A DNA stretch of 64,000 bases from Spinactinospora alkalitolerans (GTDB lineage Bacteria > Actinomycetota > Actinomycetes > Streptosporangiales > Streptosporangiaceae), in NCBI RefSeq assembly GCF_013408795.1, contig NZ_JACCCC010000001.1, forward strand, positions 2,976,001 through 3,040,000, in the 5' to 3' direction. Positions 56,649 through 64,000 of this stretch are shown here, piece by piece (positions within the stretch are counted from its first letter, which is position 1; every line of letters starts with the position of its first letter). Both the position numbers and the translations under genes were made by a program. The notes below the pieces were generated by a model that saw nothing but the letters and a program-made list of their open reading frames with translations, ran no database searches and was not told the DNA's origin.

Positions 56649-57284
56649 TCAGCCGGTGCCGGCGGCGCCGGTCAGGCGGTGCACGCTGACGGCGTAGCCG
56701 CCGCCGTCGTAGTCATCGCCGTCCCACGTGGCGTGGCGCCGCACCAGGGCGAGCCCGGCGGCGGCGCACCAGGCGTCGTAGTCGGCCAGCGTGGTCGGGG
56801 CCGAGGCCAGGGGAAGGTTTCGGGCGTCGAGGCCGAATCCGGCGACCAGGAGGCCGCCCGGTCCGAGCATCGAGGCCAGTTCGCCCACGACCGCGGCCTC
56901 GGTGTCGGGGGCGAGCAGCGGGATGACGTTGCCTGCGGCCACGACCATGTCGAAGCCCGGCTCCAGACCCAGCGACGCCACGTCGGTCAGGTCGGCCTCC
57001 AGCCAGGTCATCGCGGGCGCGCGGCGGCGCGCCTCGGCCAGCATGGAGGGGTCGAGGTCCACGCCCGCGCACGCGTGCCCGAGTTCGGCGAGCCGGATCG
57101 CGACCCGGCCGGTCCCGCACCCGGCGTCCAGGACCCGGGAACCGGGGCGCAGCAGGCCGGCGCAGAACCGGGCCTCACCGTGCACGTCGGCGCCGGAGTC
57201 GGCGAGTTCGGCGAACCGGGCGGCGTAGCGCGCGCCCTGGCCGCCTCCCGTCATCTCGGCCCACCGGCTCCCGTGTCCGTCCAC
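56649..57284 (-). CDS. class I SAM-dependent methyltransferase
   Basis: This 211-residue protein has motif I SRVLDAGCGTGRVAIRLAEL, acidic loop GVDLDPSMLAEAR, and MVVAAGNVIPLLAP with MLGPGGLLVAGF. The N-terminal GGQGARYAARFAELADSG is typical of a small actinobacterial class of such enzymes. The GTG at 57284 is the start. The substrate is unknown. Confidence 0.85.
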   Translation of the reverse strand: MDGHGSRWAEMTGGGQGARYAARFAELADSGADVHGEARFCAGLLRPGSRVLDAGCGTGRVAIRLAELGHACAGVDLDPSMLAEARRRAPAMTWLEADLTDVASLGLEPGFDMVVAAGNVIPLLAPDTEAAVVGELASMLGPGGLLVAGFGLDARNLPLASAPTTLADYDAWCAAAGLALVRRHATWDGDDYDGGGYAVSVHRLTGAAGTG

Positions 57285-57365
57285 CGTGTCCTCGACCTCC
57301 CCCTGAGCGCGGCATCCGCCTCGACGATACTTCCCGCCCCGGGCCGGCGAGGCCGCGCCCCGCGT

Positions 57366-57720
57366 TCAGGCTCCGGGGCCGCGGACGGCGGCGAACCGCG
57401 GCCGGGCACCCGCAGCCCCACGCCGCCCTCCTTGCTGGACCGGCCCCATGCCGGAGAGGAACTCGGCGGCGTCCTCGGCGTCCTGGCCGTGCACCATGAC
57501 GGTGCCGGAGGCCGCGGCGGACACGTCGGTGAAACCGGCCTCCGTCAGGATCGCGGTGATGCGGTCCCGGCCGGTGAAGTTCACCGGCCCGGGCGCGTCG
57601 TCCTCAGCCGGATCGGGAAGGGGAACGTGTCGCATCGTGGCCTCCCAGATCCGCCCGGACTCGTTCGTACCGGAGTCCCGGCCGCAACCGAAGACCGGTC
57701 GGCCTCCGGATCTGAGGGCG
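57366..57720 (-). pseudogene. C-terminal remnant of a SAM-dependent methyltransferase
   Basis: The minus-strand frame reads NESGRIWEATMRHVPLPDPA, then FTGRDRITAILTEAGFTDVS and DAAEFLSGMGPVQQG. This is the end of methyltransferases, in which a W-x-x-x-x-x-x-x-x-L-P pattern precedes the P-D-R-V-x-x-I-L-x-x-A-G-F helix. The SAM-binding half is missing, and upstream sequence degenerates into the promoter region of the divergent gene. Confidence 0.65.
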
Positions 57721-57851
57721 CCGCCACGGGGCCCTGCAGCGAACCGGCGGACGTAAAGCCCGCCGCTGCCGCGACGCGCCGCGCACCGCCCCGGAGTCCG
57801 GCCGGATGGCGGCGGCCGCCTGCTGTCGGTGGCGCGGTCTAGCGTGGCGCC

Positions 57852-58643
57852 ATGACACTCGTGGACCACGACCGCCACTGCGCCGAAATCGTCGCGCAGA
57901 CCGACCTGCTGAGGTCCCACATCGAGGGCGCGGACCTTGCGGACCCCGTCCCCTCCTGTCCCGGCTGGAGCCTCGGCCAACTGCTGCGCCATCTCGGCGG
58001 CGGCCACCGCTGGACCGAGACGATCGTGCGGACCCGGGCGGCACAGCCTCCCGCCGACGACCACTTCCGCGACCTGTCCGGCTACACCGACGAGGACCCC
58101 GCCGTGCTCGGCCCCTGGCTCGCCGAGGGCGCCGCGCAGCTGGCCGACACGCTGCGCTCCGCCGGGCCCGACGCGCAGATGTGGACCGCGGTTCCGGGGA
58201 GGACCGCGGCGTTCTGGGCCCGCCGCTTCGCGCACGAGACGGTCGTTCACCGGGCCGACGCGGCCTTGGCGCTCGGCGCGGAGTTCACCGTCGCCGAGGA
58301 GGTCGCCCTCGACGCCCTCGACGAGTGGATGGAGCTCGGCTCGCTGCCGCAGATGCTGGAGTTCCATCCGGAAAAGCGCGAGCTGCTCGGTCCCGGCCGC
58401 ACCCTGCACTTCCACGCCACCGACACCGCGCCGGAGGCGGCAGCGGAGTGGCTGGTCGACCTCACCGGCGACGCCATCGCCTGGCGCCGAGCGCATGAGA
58501 AGGCCGCCGTGACCGTGCGCGGCCCGCTGACCGATCTGCTGCTGGTCGTCTACGGACGGCGGCCCGCCCGCAGCAGGGACATCGAGATCCTCGGCGATGC
58601 GGAGCTGCTCGACTTCTGGCTGGAGCGGGTCGGGTTCGGGTGA
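57852..58643 (+). CDS. maleylpyruvate isomerase-family mycothiol-dependent enzyme
   Basis: This 263-residue protein has a DinB-like four-helix N-terminal domain with CPGWSLGQLLRHLGGGHRW and the metal-linked RRFAHETVVHRADA, then the MDMPI C-terminal domain. These enzymes use mycothiol, an actinobacterial thiol, in detoxification or isomerisation. Its presence supports an actinobacterial host. The substrate is not known. Confidence 0.88.
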   Translation: MTLVDHDRHCAEIVAQTDLLRSHIEGADLADPVPSCPGWSLGQLLRHLGGGHRWTETIVRTRAAQPPADDHFRDLSGYTDEDPAVLGPWLAEGAAQLADTLRSAGPDAQMWTAVPGRTAAFWARRFAHETVVHRADAALALGAEFTVAEEVALDALDEWMELGSLPQMLEFHPEKRELLGPGRTLHFHATDTAPEAAAEWLVDLTGDAIAWRRAHEKAAVTVRGPLTDLLLVVYGRRPARSRDIEILGDAELLDFWLERVGFG

Positions 58644-58680
58644 TCAGCGAGCGACGCACGGCAGCGTCCGTCCTGCGCGT

Positions 58681-58855
58681 TCAGCGCGGCGCAGTGCCGA
58701 AACGGTCCTCGGCGTCGTGGAGGAGCAGCACGTCGATACGGTCGGTGCCCATGCGGGTGAGCGAGTCCTCGACGCTGCGCAGGACGCCTTCGCGCGAGAA
58801 GTCCCACACCCGGCGGTGTGCCGCGGGCACCATGAAGGCCTCGTCCATCCGGCCC
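58681..58855 (-). pseudogene. aldo/keto reductase fragment
   Basis: The frame reads RRVWDFSREGVLRSVEDSLT and RMGTDRIDVLLLHDAEDRF, the central helix-strand (DFSxxGVxxSLExSLxRLGxDxIDxLxLHD) of aldo/keto reductases. The catalytic Asp-Tyr-Lys-His half and the C-terminus are absent. Confidence 0.8.
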
Positions 58856-58898
58856 GCCGGATCCGCGCGGACGGATGGGAGCGGGTGCGGCCGAGCCC

Positions 58899-59153
58899 TC
58901 AGGCGAGCAGGTCGGCCCGCATCCGGGCCAGGCCCCGGGACAGCAGTCGGGAGACGTGTGCTCGGGGCAGCCCCATGGCCGAGGCGATCTGCGCCTGGCT
59001 CCTGTGGCCGAAGAAGCACAGCACCACGGCGCGGCGCTCGCGCCGGGAGAGACCGGTCAGCGACTCCTCCAGCGCGGACCGGCCGGACGCGCCGCCCGGC
59101 GCGTGCACGGGCTTGTCCGGCAGCAGTGTGCGAGAGGTGCCAGAGGTCTCCAT
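58899..59153 (-). CDS. sigma-70 region-4-only protein
   Basis: About 84 residues hold only region 4 of a SigB/SigF-type sigma factor: EESLTGLSRRERRAVVLCFF, then HRSQAQIASAMGLPRAHVSR and LLSRGLARMRADLL. SigB/F factors normally have about 260 residues with regions 2 and 3. It may be a truncated sigma factor or a small DNA-binding protein. The ATG at 59153 is likely. It lies among gene fragments. Confidence 0.6.
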   Translation of the reverse strand: METSGTSRTLLPDKPVHAPGGASGRSALEESLTGLSRRERRAVVLCFFGHRSQAQIASAMGLPRAHVSRLLSRGLARMRADLLA

Positions 59154-59394
59154 CGGTTCCACCGCCTTCTCGAAGGTCGGGTCCCGGTGCCTCTCGGGCC
59201 ATCGGCGCGCGGGGCGAAGAGGAGGGGCGGGGAAGGCGGGTGCGGGGACTGGGTGCGACCTGCGGACCACCCTGCCGACCTCTGCCCGAGGACACGGGAA
59301 CAAGATCAGGGTTACACGGCCGCGCTTCCGGACCTGGGGCCAACGTTACCCGCCGCCGCCCCGGTTGCAACACACCGTCCCGCCCGGGAAGTCG

Positions 59395-59508
59395 GATTCC
59401 CGCGGCGGGCTGCTGGTGGAGCACGGCGACCGCGCGCTGCTGATCGACGCGGGGTTCGGCCGCGTCCGCCGGGGCGGCGACGGCCCCGCCTGGCGCCCCC
59501 TCCCCTGA
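59395..59508 (+). pseudogene. metallo-beta-lactamase-fold fragment
   Basis: A short frame contains GGLLVEHGDRALLIDAGFGR, the first two strands of MBL-fold hydrolases (Leu-V-E-x-G-x-x-x-L-L-I-D-x-G), before a stop. No metal motif follows. Confidence 0.5.
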
Positions 59509-59606
59509 TGGCCGCCGCCGGCCGTCTTCTCCCTGCGCCCCATGAACAGGGGGATCCTCAGCGCCGGATCCCGTTCCGATGCTCCTCACCCCGGACCCGG
59601 CCCGCG

Positions 59607-60014
59607 TCAGCGCCCGGTTCGGCCCCGGGCCTTGAGTCTGCGCCAGCCGCCGGCGCGGTTGTCGGCGATGATGTGGCGGATCATCCGGGTGAGGGCAGGG
59701 GCGTTGATCGTCTCGCCCCTGCGGAAGGCGACCGTGCGGGCGGTCTTGTTGTCGTGGCCGGCCGTGATGATGCCTTCGGGGTCGGGGACGATGGCGCCGT
59801 CGTAGAGGAAGACGTTGACGTGGTCCTTCGCCGCGAGCAGCGCGCAGATGTTCCCGTCGAGCACGAAGTAGGGCCGGGTGGTTCGTTTGATCGTCTCGAC
59901 GACGTCGGGGTCGGCGGCGTGGACGAGCTCTCGGACCTGGCGGCAGATGTCCCGCTGCCATTCGGGTAGCGCGTCGATGTAGGCGTCAACGCGCGGATCG
60001 GCGACGTAGGGCAT
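59607..60014 (-). CDS. DUF1801 protein
   Basis: This 135-residue protein has the DUF1801 pattern: VDAYIDALPEWQRDICRQVR, VVETIKRTTRPYFVLDGNIC, and DNKTARTVAFRRGETINAPA. Members have a small alpha-beta fold with unclear function. It lies 57 bp downstream of the DUF1761 gene on the same strand. Confidence 0.85.
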   Translation of the reverse strand: MPYVADPRVDAYIDALPEWQRDICRQVRELVHAADPDVVETIKRTTRPYFVLDGNICALLAAKDHVNVFLYDGAIVPDPEGIITAGHDNKTARTVAFRRGETINAPALTRMIRHIIADNRAGGWRRLKARGRTGR

Positions 60015-60071
60015 CGAGCATCCTCCTCGTTCGCGGACGTGGGTCTCACGTCGGGACGTCCTGTGGTCGGG

Positions 60072-60461
60072 TCAGAGCCAGACGCCGACGATCGTCCCCA
60101 TGGCGAGCATCTTGACGAGCCAGTCGCCGCCGTGCACGACCGCGGTGGTCACCGGAACCTTGTCCCACATGACCGACCCGGTCAGCAGGACGAAGGGGAA
60201 CCCGGCCCACAGTGCGAGGGCGAGCAGCAGCGTCGGCCCGACCCCCGGCAGGTGCATCCCGTGTGCCAGGCCGGTGATGACCGACGCTGTGAGGGTGCTG
60301 CGTCCCAGTTCCAGGAGAACATGCAACGGGGACGGCCGGTCGCGGGCCGGCGCGCGACCGGCGAGACGCCTGGCCTCGATGGGCGCCGCGACGGCGTACC
60401 AGACGGAGCTGAGCACGAACGCCGTCACCGCGGCGATGGCGACGGCGGCGGCGGGGTTCAC
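60072..60461 (-). CDS. DUF1761 membrane protein
   Basis: About 129 residues with four hydrophobic helices (AAAVAIAAVTAFVLSSVWYA, ASVITGLAHGMHLPG, TLLLALALWAGFPFVLLTG, and LVKMLAMGTIVGVWL). The VWY and GFPFVLL motifs match DUF1761. GTG at 60461 is preferred. It is divergent from the TetR gene and probably repressed by it through the operators between them. Confidence 0.85.
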   Translation of the reverse strand: MNPAAAVAIAAVTAFVLSSVWYAVAAPIEARRLAGRAPARDRPSPLHVLLELGRSTLTASVITGLAHGMHLPGVGPTLLLALALWAGFPFVLLTGSVMWDKVPVTTAVVHGGDWLVKMLAMGTIVGVWL

Positions 60462-60491
60462 GCCTCTCCACCCGCCGCCGCGGAACAAAAG

Positions 60492-60541
60492 AAACTAAAC
60501 CGGGTAGTGTTCATAGAGGTAAACTAAACTGGTTAGTGTTC
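60492..60541. promoter_or_regulatory. paired TetR-type operators
   Basis: Two 21-bp direct copies, 60492-60512 and 60521-60541 (AAACTAAACYGGKTAGTGTT plus C), differ at two positions and are 29 bp apart. Each holds an imperfect palindrome (ACTAAAC-GGTTAGT). They lie between the divergent DUF1761 and TetR genes. Confidence 0.75.
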
Positions 60542-60563
60542 TACGTCAAGAAAGGGCCTGCCC

Positions 60564-61211
60564 ATGCCGGATCCGACCCGCGCCGAGCAGCGGTCGGTAC
60601 GCAAGCGCGCCGAGATCCTGACCGCAGCGCGCAGTGTCTTCACCGCACACGGCTACCTGGGCACCAGCATGGACGCCGTGGCGGCGACGGCCGGGGCGTC
60701 GAAGCGGACCGTCTACCAGTACTTCGCGGACAAGGAGGAGCTGTTCGCCAGCGTCGTCCTCGACACGGTCGACCGCGGCTACGAGTACTTCCGGCCGTCG
60801 ATCCTCGCCCTCGCCGAGGCCGACGACCTCGACGAGGCGTTCCGGCGCCAGGCGCGCATCACGGTCACCGGGATCATGAACCCCGAGGTCCTGCAGATGC
60901 GCCGCCTGGTGATGGCCGAGGCGGACCGGTTCCCCGACATCGGCCGCGACTACTACCGGCGCAGTTGGGGCCGCACCATTGAACTGCTCGCCCGGTCCCT
61001 CGCCCGCCTCGCCGAACGCGGGCTGCTGACCGTCTCCGACCCCGAGCGGGCCGCCCACATGTTCACCTGGCTCGTGGTGTCCATACCCCTGCAGCGAACC
61101 GCCTTCATGGGCAACACCGCGACCTACACCCAGGCCGAACTCGACGCCATCGCCGACGAGGGCGCCCGCGTCTTCCTCGCCGCCCACCCCCCGGCCGGCA
61201 CCGGACGCTGA
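60564..61211 (+). CDS. TetR/AcrR-family regulator
   Basis: This 215-residue regulator has the N-terminal HTH RAEILTAARSVFTAHGYLGT, SMDAVAATAGASKRTVYQYF and ADKEELFASVV. A C-terminal AcrR-type ligand domain contains MNPEVLQMRRLVMAEADRFP and FTWLVVSIPLQRTAF. It probably binds the two operators just upstream to control itself and the DUF1761/DUF1801 unit. The inducer is unknown. Confidence 0.92.
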   Translation: MPDPTRAEQRSVRKRAEILTAARSVFTAHGYLGTSMDAVAATAGASKRTVYQYFADKEELFASVVLDTVDRGYEYFRPSILALAEADDLDEAFRRQARITVTGIMNPEVLQMRRLVMAEADRFPDIGRDYYRRSWGRTIELLARSLARLAERGLLTVSDPERAAHMFTWLVVSIPLQRTAFMGNTATYTQAELDAIADEGARVFLAAHPPAGTGR

Positions 61212-61218
61212 CCCGTCG

Positions 61219-62076
61219 TCAGAAGGACGGCTCCGGGCGCGGCCCCCGGCGCAGCTCCGACTCGTCCCAGGAGGCGACGGCGACCTCGTCGCCGACGGAG
61301 AGCGCGCCGGAGCGCAGCACGGCGAACTTGGCGCCGAAGGCGACGCCGCCCTCGGCAGCCCTGCGGTAGCCGGCGAGGGCGCGGAGCGGTTCGGGCCCCG
61401 CCCGCACGCCGGTCTCCTGGTCGACCGTTGTGACGGCGCAGCGGATCGCGAGCTTGGCATAGCCCAGTTCGGCACCGCCGACGCCGATCCGGCGCGCGCG
61501 GTCCTCGGTGTGGGGTTCGGCCCAGCCGGCGACCACGATGTTGGGGCGGAAGCGCGCCATCGGCAGCGGATCTCCGCCCCGCTCGGCGATCCGCTCGTTC
61601 AACAGGTCCAGGGAGGACCGCGAGACGACGAGCAGGGGGCAGCTGTCGGCGTAGCCGGAGGTGCCCGGCGTCGCACCGCCGGTCACCCGCTCGTGTTCGG
61701 GCGGCACCCGCACGAGCCTGCTCCTGGCGCCGAGCACCTCCGACAGCCACTCGGCGGCCGCGTCGCCCTGGTCGATGCCCTTGTACGGCGTCCCGAACAG
61801 CTCCACGTCGCGCCGGGCGGCGCCGGTGTCCACGGCGATGCCCACCGCCTCGACGCCGGGGGCCCGCAGCGTGAGGCGCCCGCCGCGGTCGCCGACCTCG
61901 GGGCGGATCAGCGCCAGCCGCGGATCACGCCACTGGCTGCGGAACACGCCGTCCTCGCCGATGACCATGAAACCGCGGTCGTGCGCGAGTCCCGCGGGCG
62001 TCAGCACCGCGTCGCGCGCCGACGTCCCGGCGCATCCCTTGACGGGGTAGCAGGTCAGTTCGTCGATCACGGCCAC
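61219..62076 (-). CDS. MOSC-domain protein
   Basis: This 285-residue protein has an N-terminal MOSC beta-barrel (IDELTCYPVKGCAGTSARDA, RGFMVIGEDG) and the C-terminal MOSC domain, with FRPNIVVAGW and the conserved Cys in YAKLAIRCAVTTVDQETG, the molybdenum-cofactor/sulfur-carrier site (as in mARC and MoCo sulfurase C-termini). It is probably a Moco-dependent N-reductase of YcbX type. The stop is 7 bp from the TetR stop, convergent. Confidence 0.88.
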   Translation of the reverse strand: MAVIDELTCYPVKGCAGTSARDAVLTPAGLAHDRGFMVIGEDGVFRSQWRDPRLALIRPEVGDRGGRLTLRAPGVEAVGIAVDTGAARRDVELFGTPYKGIDQGDAAAEWLSEVLGARSRLVRVPPEHERVTGGATPGTSGYADSCPLLVVSRSSLDLLNERIAERGGDPLPMARFRPNIVVAGWAEPHTEDRARRIGVGGAELGYAKLAIRCAVTTVDQETGVRAGPEPLRALAGYRRAAEGGVAFGAKFAVLRSGALSVGDEVAVASWDESELRRGPRPEPSF

Positions 62077-62350
62077 GCGCCGACGCTACTACCCGCCGCC
62101 GCGCCGATGGCGCCCCGGGTCCGCAGCGGCGGCCGCGCAGTCCCGTGCGCGGCCGCCGGTTCGCCGTCCGATGGAGGACGGGAACCGGATACGGACGAGG
62201 CCCACGGCGCCGATCCCGGCCTGCGTGACGAGCTCGAGCGCCGCGCCCTCCGGCTGCCGCGCCGCCTGCCGGTTCCCCGTAGGTCAGTTGGCACCTGGTG
62301 ACACGCTCCTTACCGGCACTCCTGCTTCGGCGGCCTGCTCGGCCGGTCGT

Positions 62351-63265
62351 TCAGCGGGCCGTTGCGATGAGGCGTCGCAGGGCGGTATGGGCGGGCGGCC
62401 CCCAGGTGGGCTTGCCGCCTGGGCGGCCCTGGAGGCCAGCCTCTCCGATGAGGATGCCGACGAGGGCGCGCAGCACCGCGCAACCGCGGGCGCGGCGCAG
62501 GGTCGCGGCGTCCGGGGCCGGCTGGTAGGCGTCATGGAAGCGGTCGGCGGCACCGTCCGGCAGCAGGATCCAAGCGGCGGCAAGGTCGCAGGCTGGATCG
62601 CCCGCGCAGAGGTCCCCGAAGTCGATCACGCCGCAGAAGGCGCCGTCCGCGGTAAGGACGTTGGCCGGATGCAGGTCGGCGTGGAGCCACAGTGCCGGGC
62701 CCGCCCAGTTGGGTGCGGCGGCGGCGTCTTCCCAGATGGCGCGGACGGCATCCGGGTCGGGGATCAGTCCCAGCTCGGTGGCCGAGGCGAGTTGCTCGGC
62801 GAACTGCTCGGCGGCGTCAGCCAGTGGCCCCCCGCGGCCGCGGCCGGCGGGCGCCCCGCCGGGGGCAGGCCGGTGAAGAGCCGTAAGGAAGGCGGCCAAG
62901 CTGTCGGCCGCGTCCGCAGCACGCGTGGCGGGGGCGCGGTCGGCGGGTGTGCCCGGTACCCAGGTGGTGACGATCCAGGGCCGCGGAAACCGCTCGGAGG
63001 GCTCGCCGAGGCGCTGCGGGACGGGGACCGGCAAAGGAAGATGCGGGGCGAGGGAGGGCAGCCAGGCGTGCTCCTTGCGCAGCAGCACGTCCGCGGACTC
63101 CGTCGCCCAGGGCAACCGGACGGCGAGGTCGTCGCCGAGCCGCCACAACTGGTTGTCCCAGCCACGCGCGCCGAGCCTCAGAGGGTGGTCAGCCAGGTCG
63201 GGGTGCTGGTCGCGCAACAGATCCCGGACCAGTTCCGCGGTGATCTCGATCTCGGTGACGGTCAT
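62351..63265 (-). CDS. aminoglycoside phosphotransferase-family kinase
   Basis: This 304-residue protein has the APH fold: catalytic loop WLHADLHPANVL, metal-binding GVIDFGDLCAGDPACDLA, and ATP-lobe VRLPWATESADVLLRKEHAW. APH-like kinases phosphorylate antibiotics or cellular small molecules. The substrate is not identifiable. ATG at 63265 begins the conserved MTVTEIEITAELVRDLL. Confidence 0.88.
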   Translation of the reverse strand: MTVTEIEITAELVRDLLRDQHPDLADHPLRLGARGWDNQLWRLGDDLAVRLPWATESADVLLRKEHAWLPSLAPHLPLPVPVPQRLGEPSERFPRPWIVTTWVPGTPADRAPATRAADAADSLAAFLTALHRPAPGGAPAGRGRGGPLADAAEQFAEQLASATELGLIPDPDAVRAIWEDAAAAPNWAGPALWLHADLHPANVLTADGAFCGVIDFGDLCAGDPACDLAAAWILLPDGAADRFHDAYQPAPDAATLRRARGCAVLRALVGILIGEAGLQGRPGGKPTWGPPAHTALRRLIATAR

Positions 63266-63541
63266 GCAGGGCAACCATAGTCGGCGCCGCCCGACCGCTC
63301 CCCCTCGCGGTACGGAGGTTCCCGCTGTCATCCCTCGTCGGTGGCGTCCTTGTCGCGCAGGGCCCGCACCCCGACCCGAAGGGCGGCTTCCCGCCGAGCT
63401 CGGAGACGCCATGGCGCACTTGAAGGAGGCACTGATCCTCGGAGCGGGCGATCTCACGCAGCGCCTGGCTCTCGGCGGGATCCCCTAACGGCCACGGGAT
63501 CCTTGGGTGGCCCGAGCCCGCGCCGATCCGAGGTCGGGTAT
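63266..63541. other. gene-less spacer
   Basis: About 275 bp with no recognisable gene or hairpin. Confidence 0.4.
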
Positions 63542-64000
63542 TCAGCGCCTGGTCTCGTACCTGGTCAGGACCACGCCGTCGGGAAACGTCCGGGTCTCCA
63601 CCAGGTTCAGGTTCACCCAGTTGTCCAGGGCCGTGAAGAACGGCGTGCCGCCGCCCACCAGGACCGGGTGGGCGACGATCGCGTACTCGTCGATCAGCCC
63701 GGCCCGCATGGCCGCCGCAGCGAGGGTGGCGCCGCCGACGTCCATGGGACCGCCATCCTCAGTCTTGAGCCGGGTGATCTCGGTGACAGCATCGCCGGTG
63801 ACCAGGCGGGCGTTCCAGTCGACCGCGCTGGTCGTCGAGGAGAACACCACCTTCGGCATGTCCCGCCAGCGGCGGGCGAACTCGGTCTGCGCCGGTGTGG
63901 CGCCAGGCTGCTGGTCGGCGGTCGGCCAGTGGGAGCTCATCGTCTCCCACAGTTTGCGCCCGTACAGCGCCAGGCCCGTCGCCCCCACCCGGTCGGACCA
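63542..64000 (-). CDS. dihydrofolate reductase-fold reductase, 5' end outside the window
   Basis: The frame is open to base 64000, so the N-terminus is missing. Visible are LALYGRKLWETMSSHW, MPKVVFSSTTS, MDVGGATLAAAAMRAGLIDE and VAHPVLVGGGTPFF, the family pattern of RibD_C/DHFR-like reductases and of the gene at 905. About 153 residues are seen. Confidence 0.85.
   Translation of the reverse strand, partial: WSDRVGATGLALYGRKLWETMSSHWPTADQQPGATPAQTEFARRWRDMPKVVFSSTTSAVDWNARLVTGDAVTEITRLKTEDGGPMDVGGATLAAAAMRAGLIDEYAIVAHPVLVGGGTPFFTALDNWVNLNLVETRTFPDGVVLTRYETRR

Noticed and set aside
62270-62350. PGDTLLTGTPAS on the plus strand, like the fumarylacetoacetate hydrolase L-T-G-T-P-A motif
   Set aside because: Only about 12 residues match and nothing flanking supports the family.

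Overview
The window is GC-rich (about 70% by eye), with strong third-position G/C bias, frequent GTG starts and dense 4-bp ATGA/GTGA gene overlaps. DUF397, XRE/DUF5753, MmyB-type regulators, RsbW-like ATPases and a mycothiol-dependent maleylpyruvate isomerase-family enzyme are all present. Together these point to a filamentous actinobacterium, most likely Nocardiopsis or a close relative (inference). I see no rRNA, tRNA or CRISPR array.

Layout. 1-5.5 kb: a cut-off SGNH esterase, a DHFR-fold reductase, a nucleoside deaminase, RNase HI, a StyA-like flavin monooxygenase and a one-domain ABC-F remnant. 5.9-8.6 kb: an AT-richer three-gene cluster with a thioredoxin-like/Cys-rich protein (fulvocin C-related bacteriocin type), a two-TM mini protein and an iron-ADH-fold protein that has lost its metal ligands. 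8.7-10.2 kb: regulator fragments, an MmyB-like regulator, and an SDR gene cut after about 17 codons and fused to a serine-recombinase fragment. 10.3-19.9 kb: a reactive-sulfur island with YgaP-like rhodanese, a CstB-type persulfide dioxygenase/rhodanese, a frameshifted DUF302 gene, a CstR-type repressor, a second MBL-rhodanese and a TauE exporter, then DUF2243 and CtaG membrane proteins and a truncated tyrosine recombinase. A-T-A-C-C/G-rich palindromes look like the CstR operators. 20-31.5 kb: an EthD-like protein, a beta-galactosidase with a complete sugar ABC transporter, a MITE-like element, a small secreted protein and a PQQ-propeller membrane protein.

31.5-50.7 kb: two decayed genes, a UvrD-type helicase behind a Ser/Thr kinase with TPR-like tail, a DUF397/XRE/RsbW-type regulatory set, a zinc-ribbon membrane protein, a complete type I restriction-modification operon (hsdM-hsdS-hsdR), a membrane-anchored P-loop/TPR ATPase with a homopolymer frameshift, and a methyltransferase. 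This stretch reads as a probable defence and signalling island.

51-64 kb: a drug-type ABC-2 exporter divergent from its likely two-component system, an excisionase-like HTH/DUF4180 pair, a secreted DUF4360 protein, a methyltransferase, a decay zone with AKR, methyltransferase and MBL remnants and a region-4-only sigma factor, DUF1801 and DUF1761 genes, a TetR regulator with paired operators, a MOSC protein, an APH-like kinase and a second DHFR-fold reductase cut by the window end.
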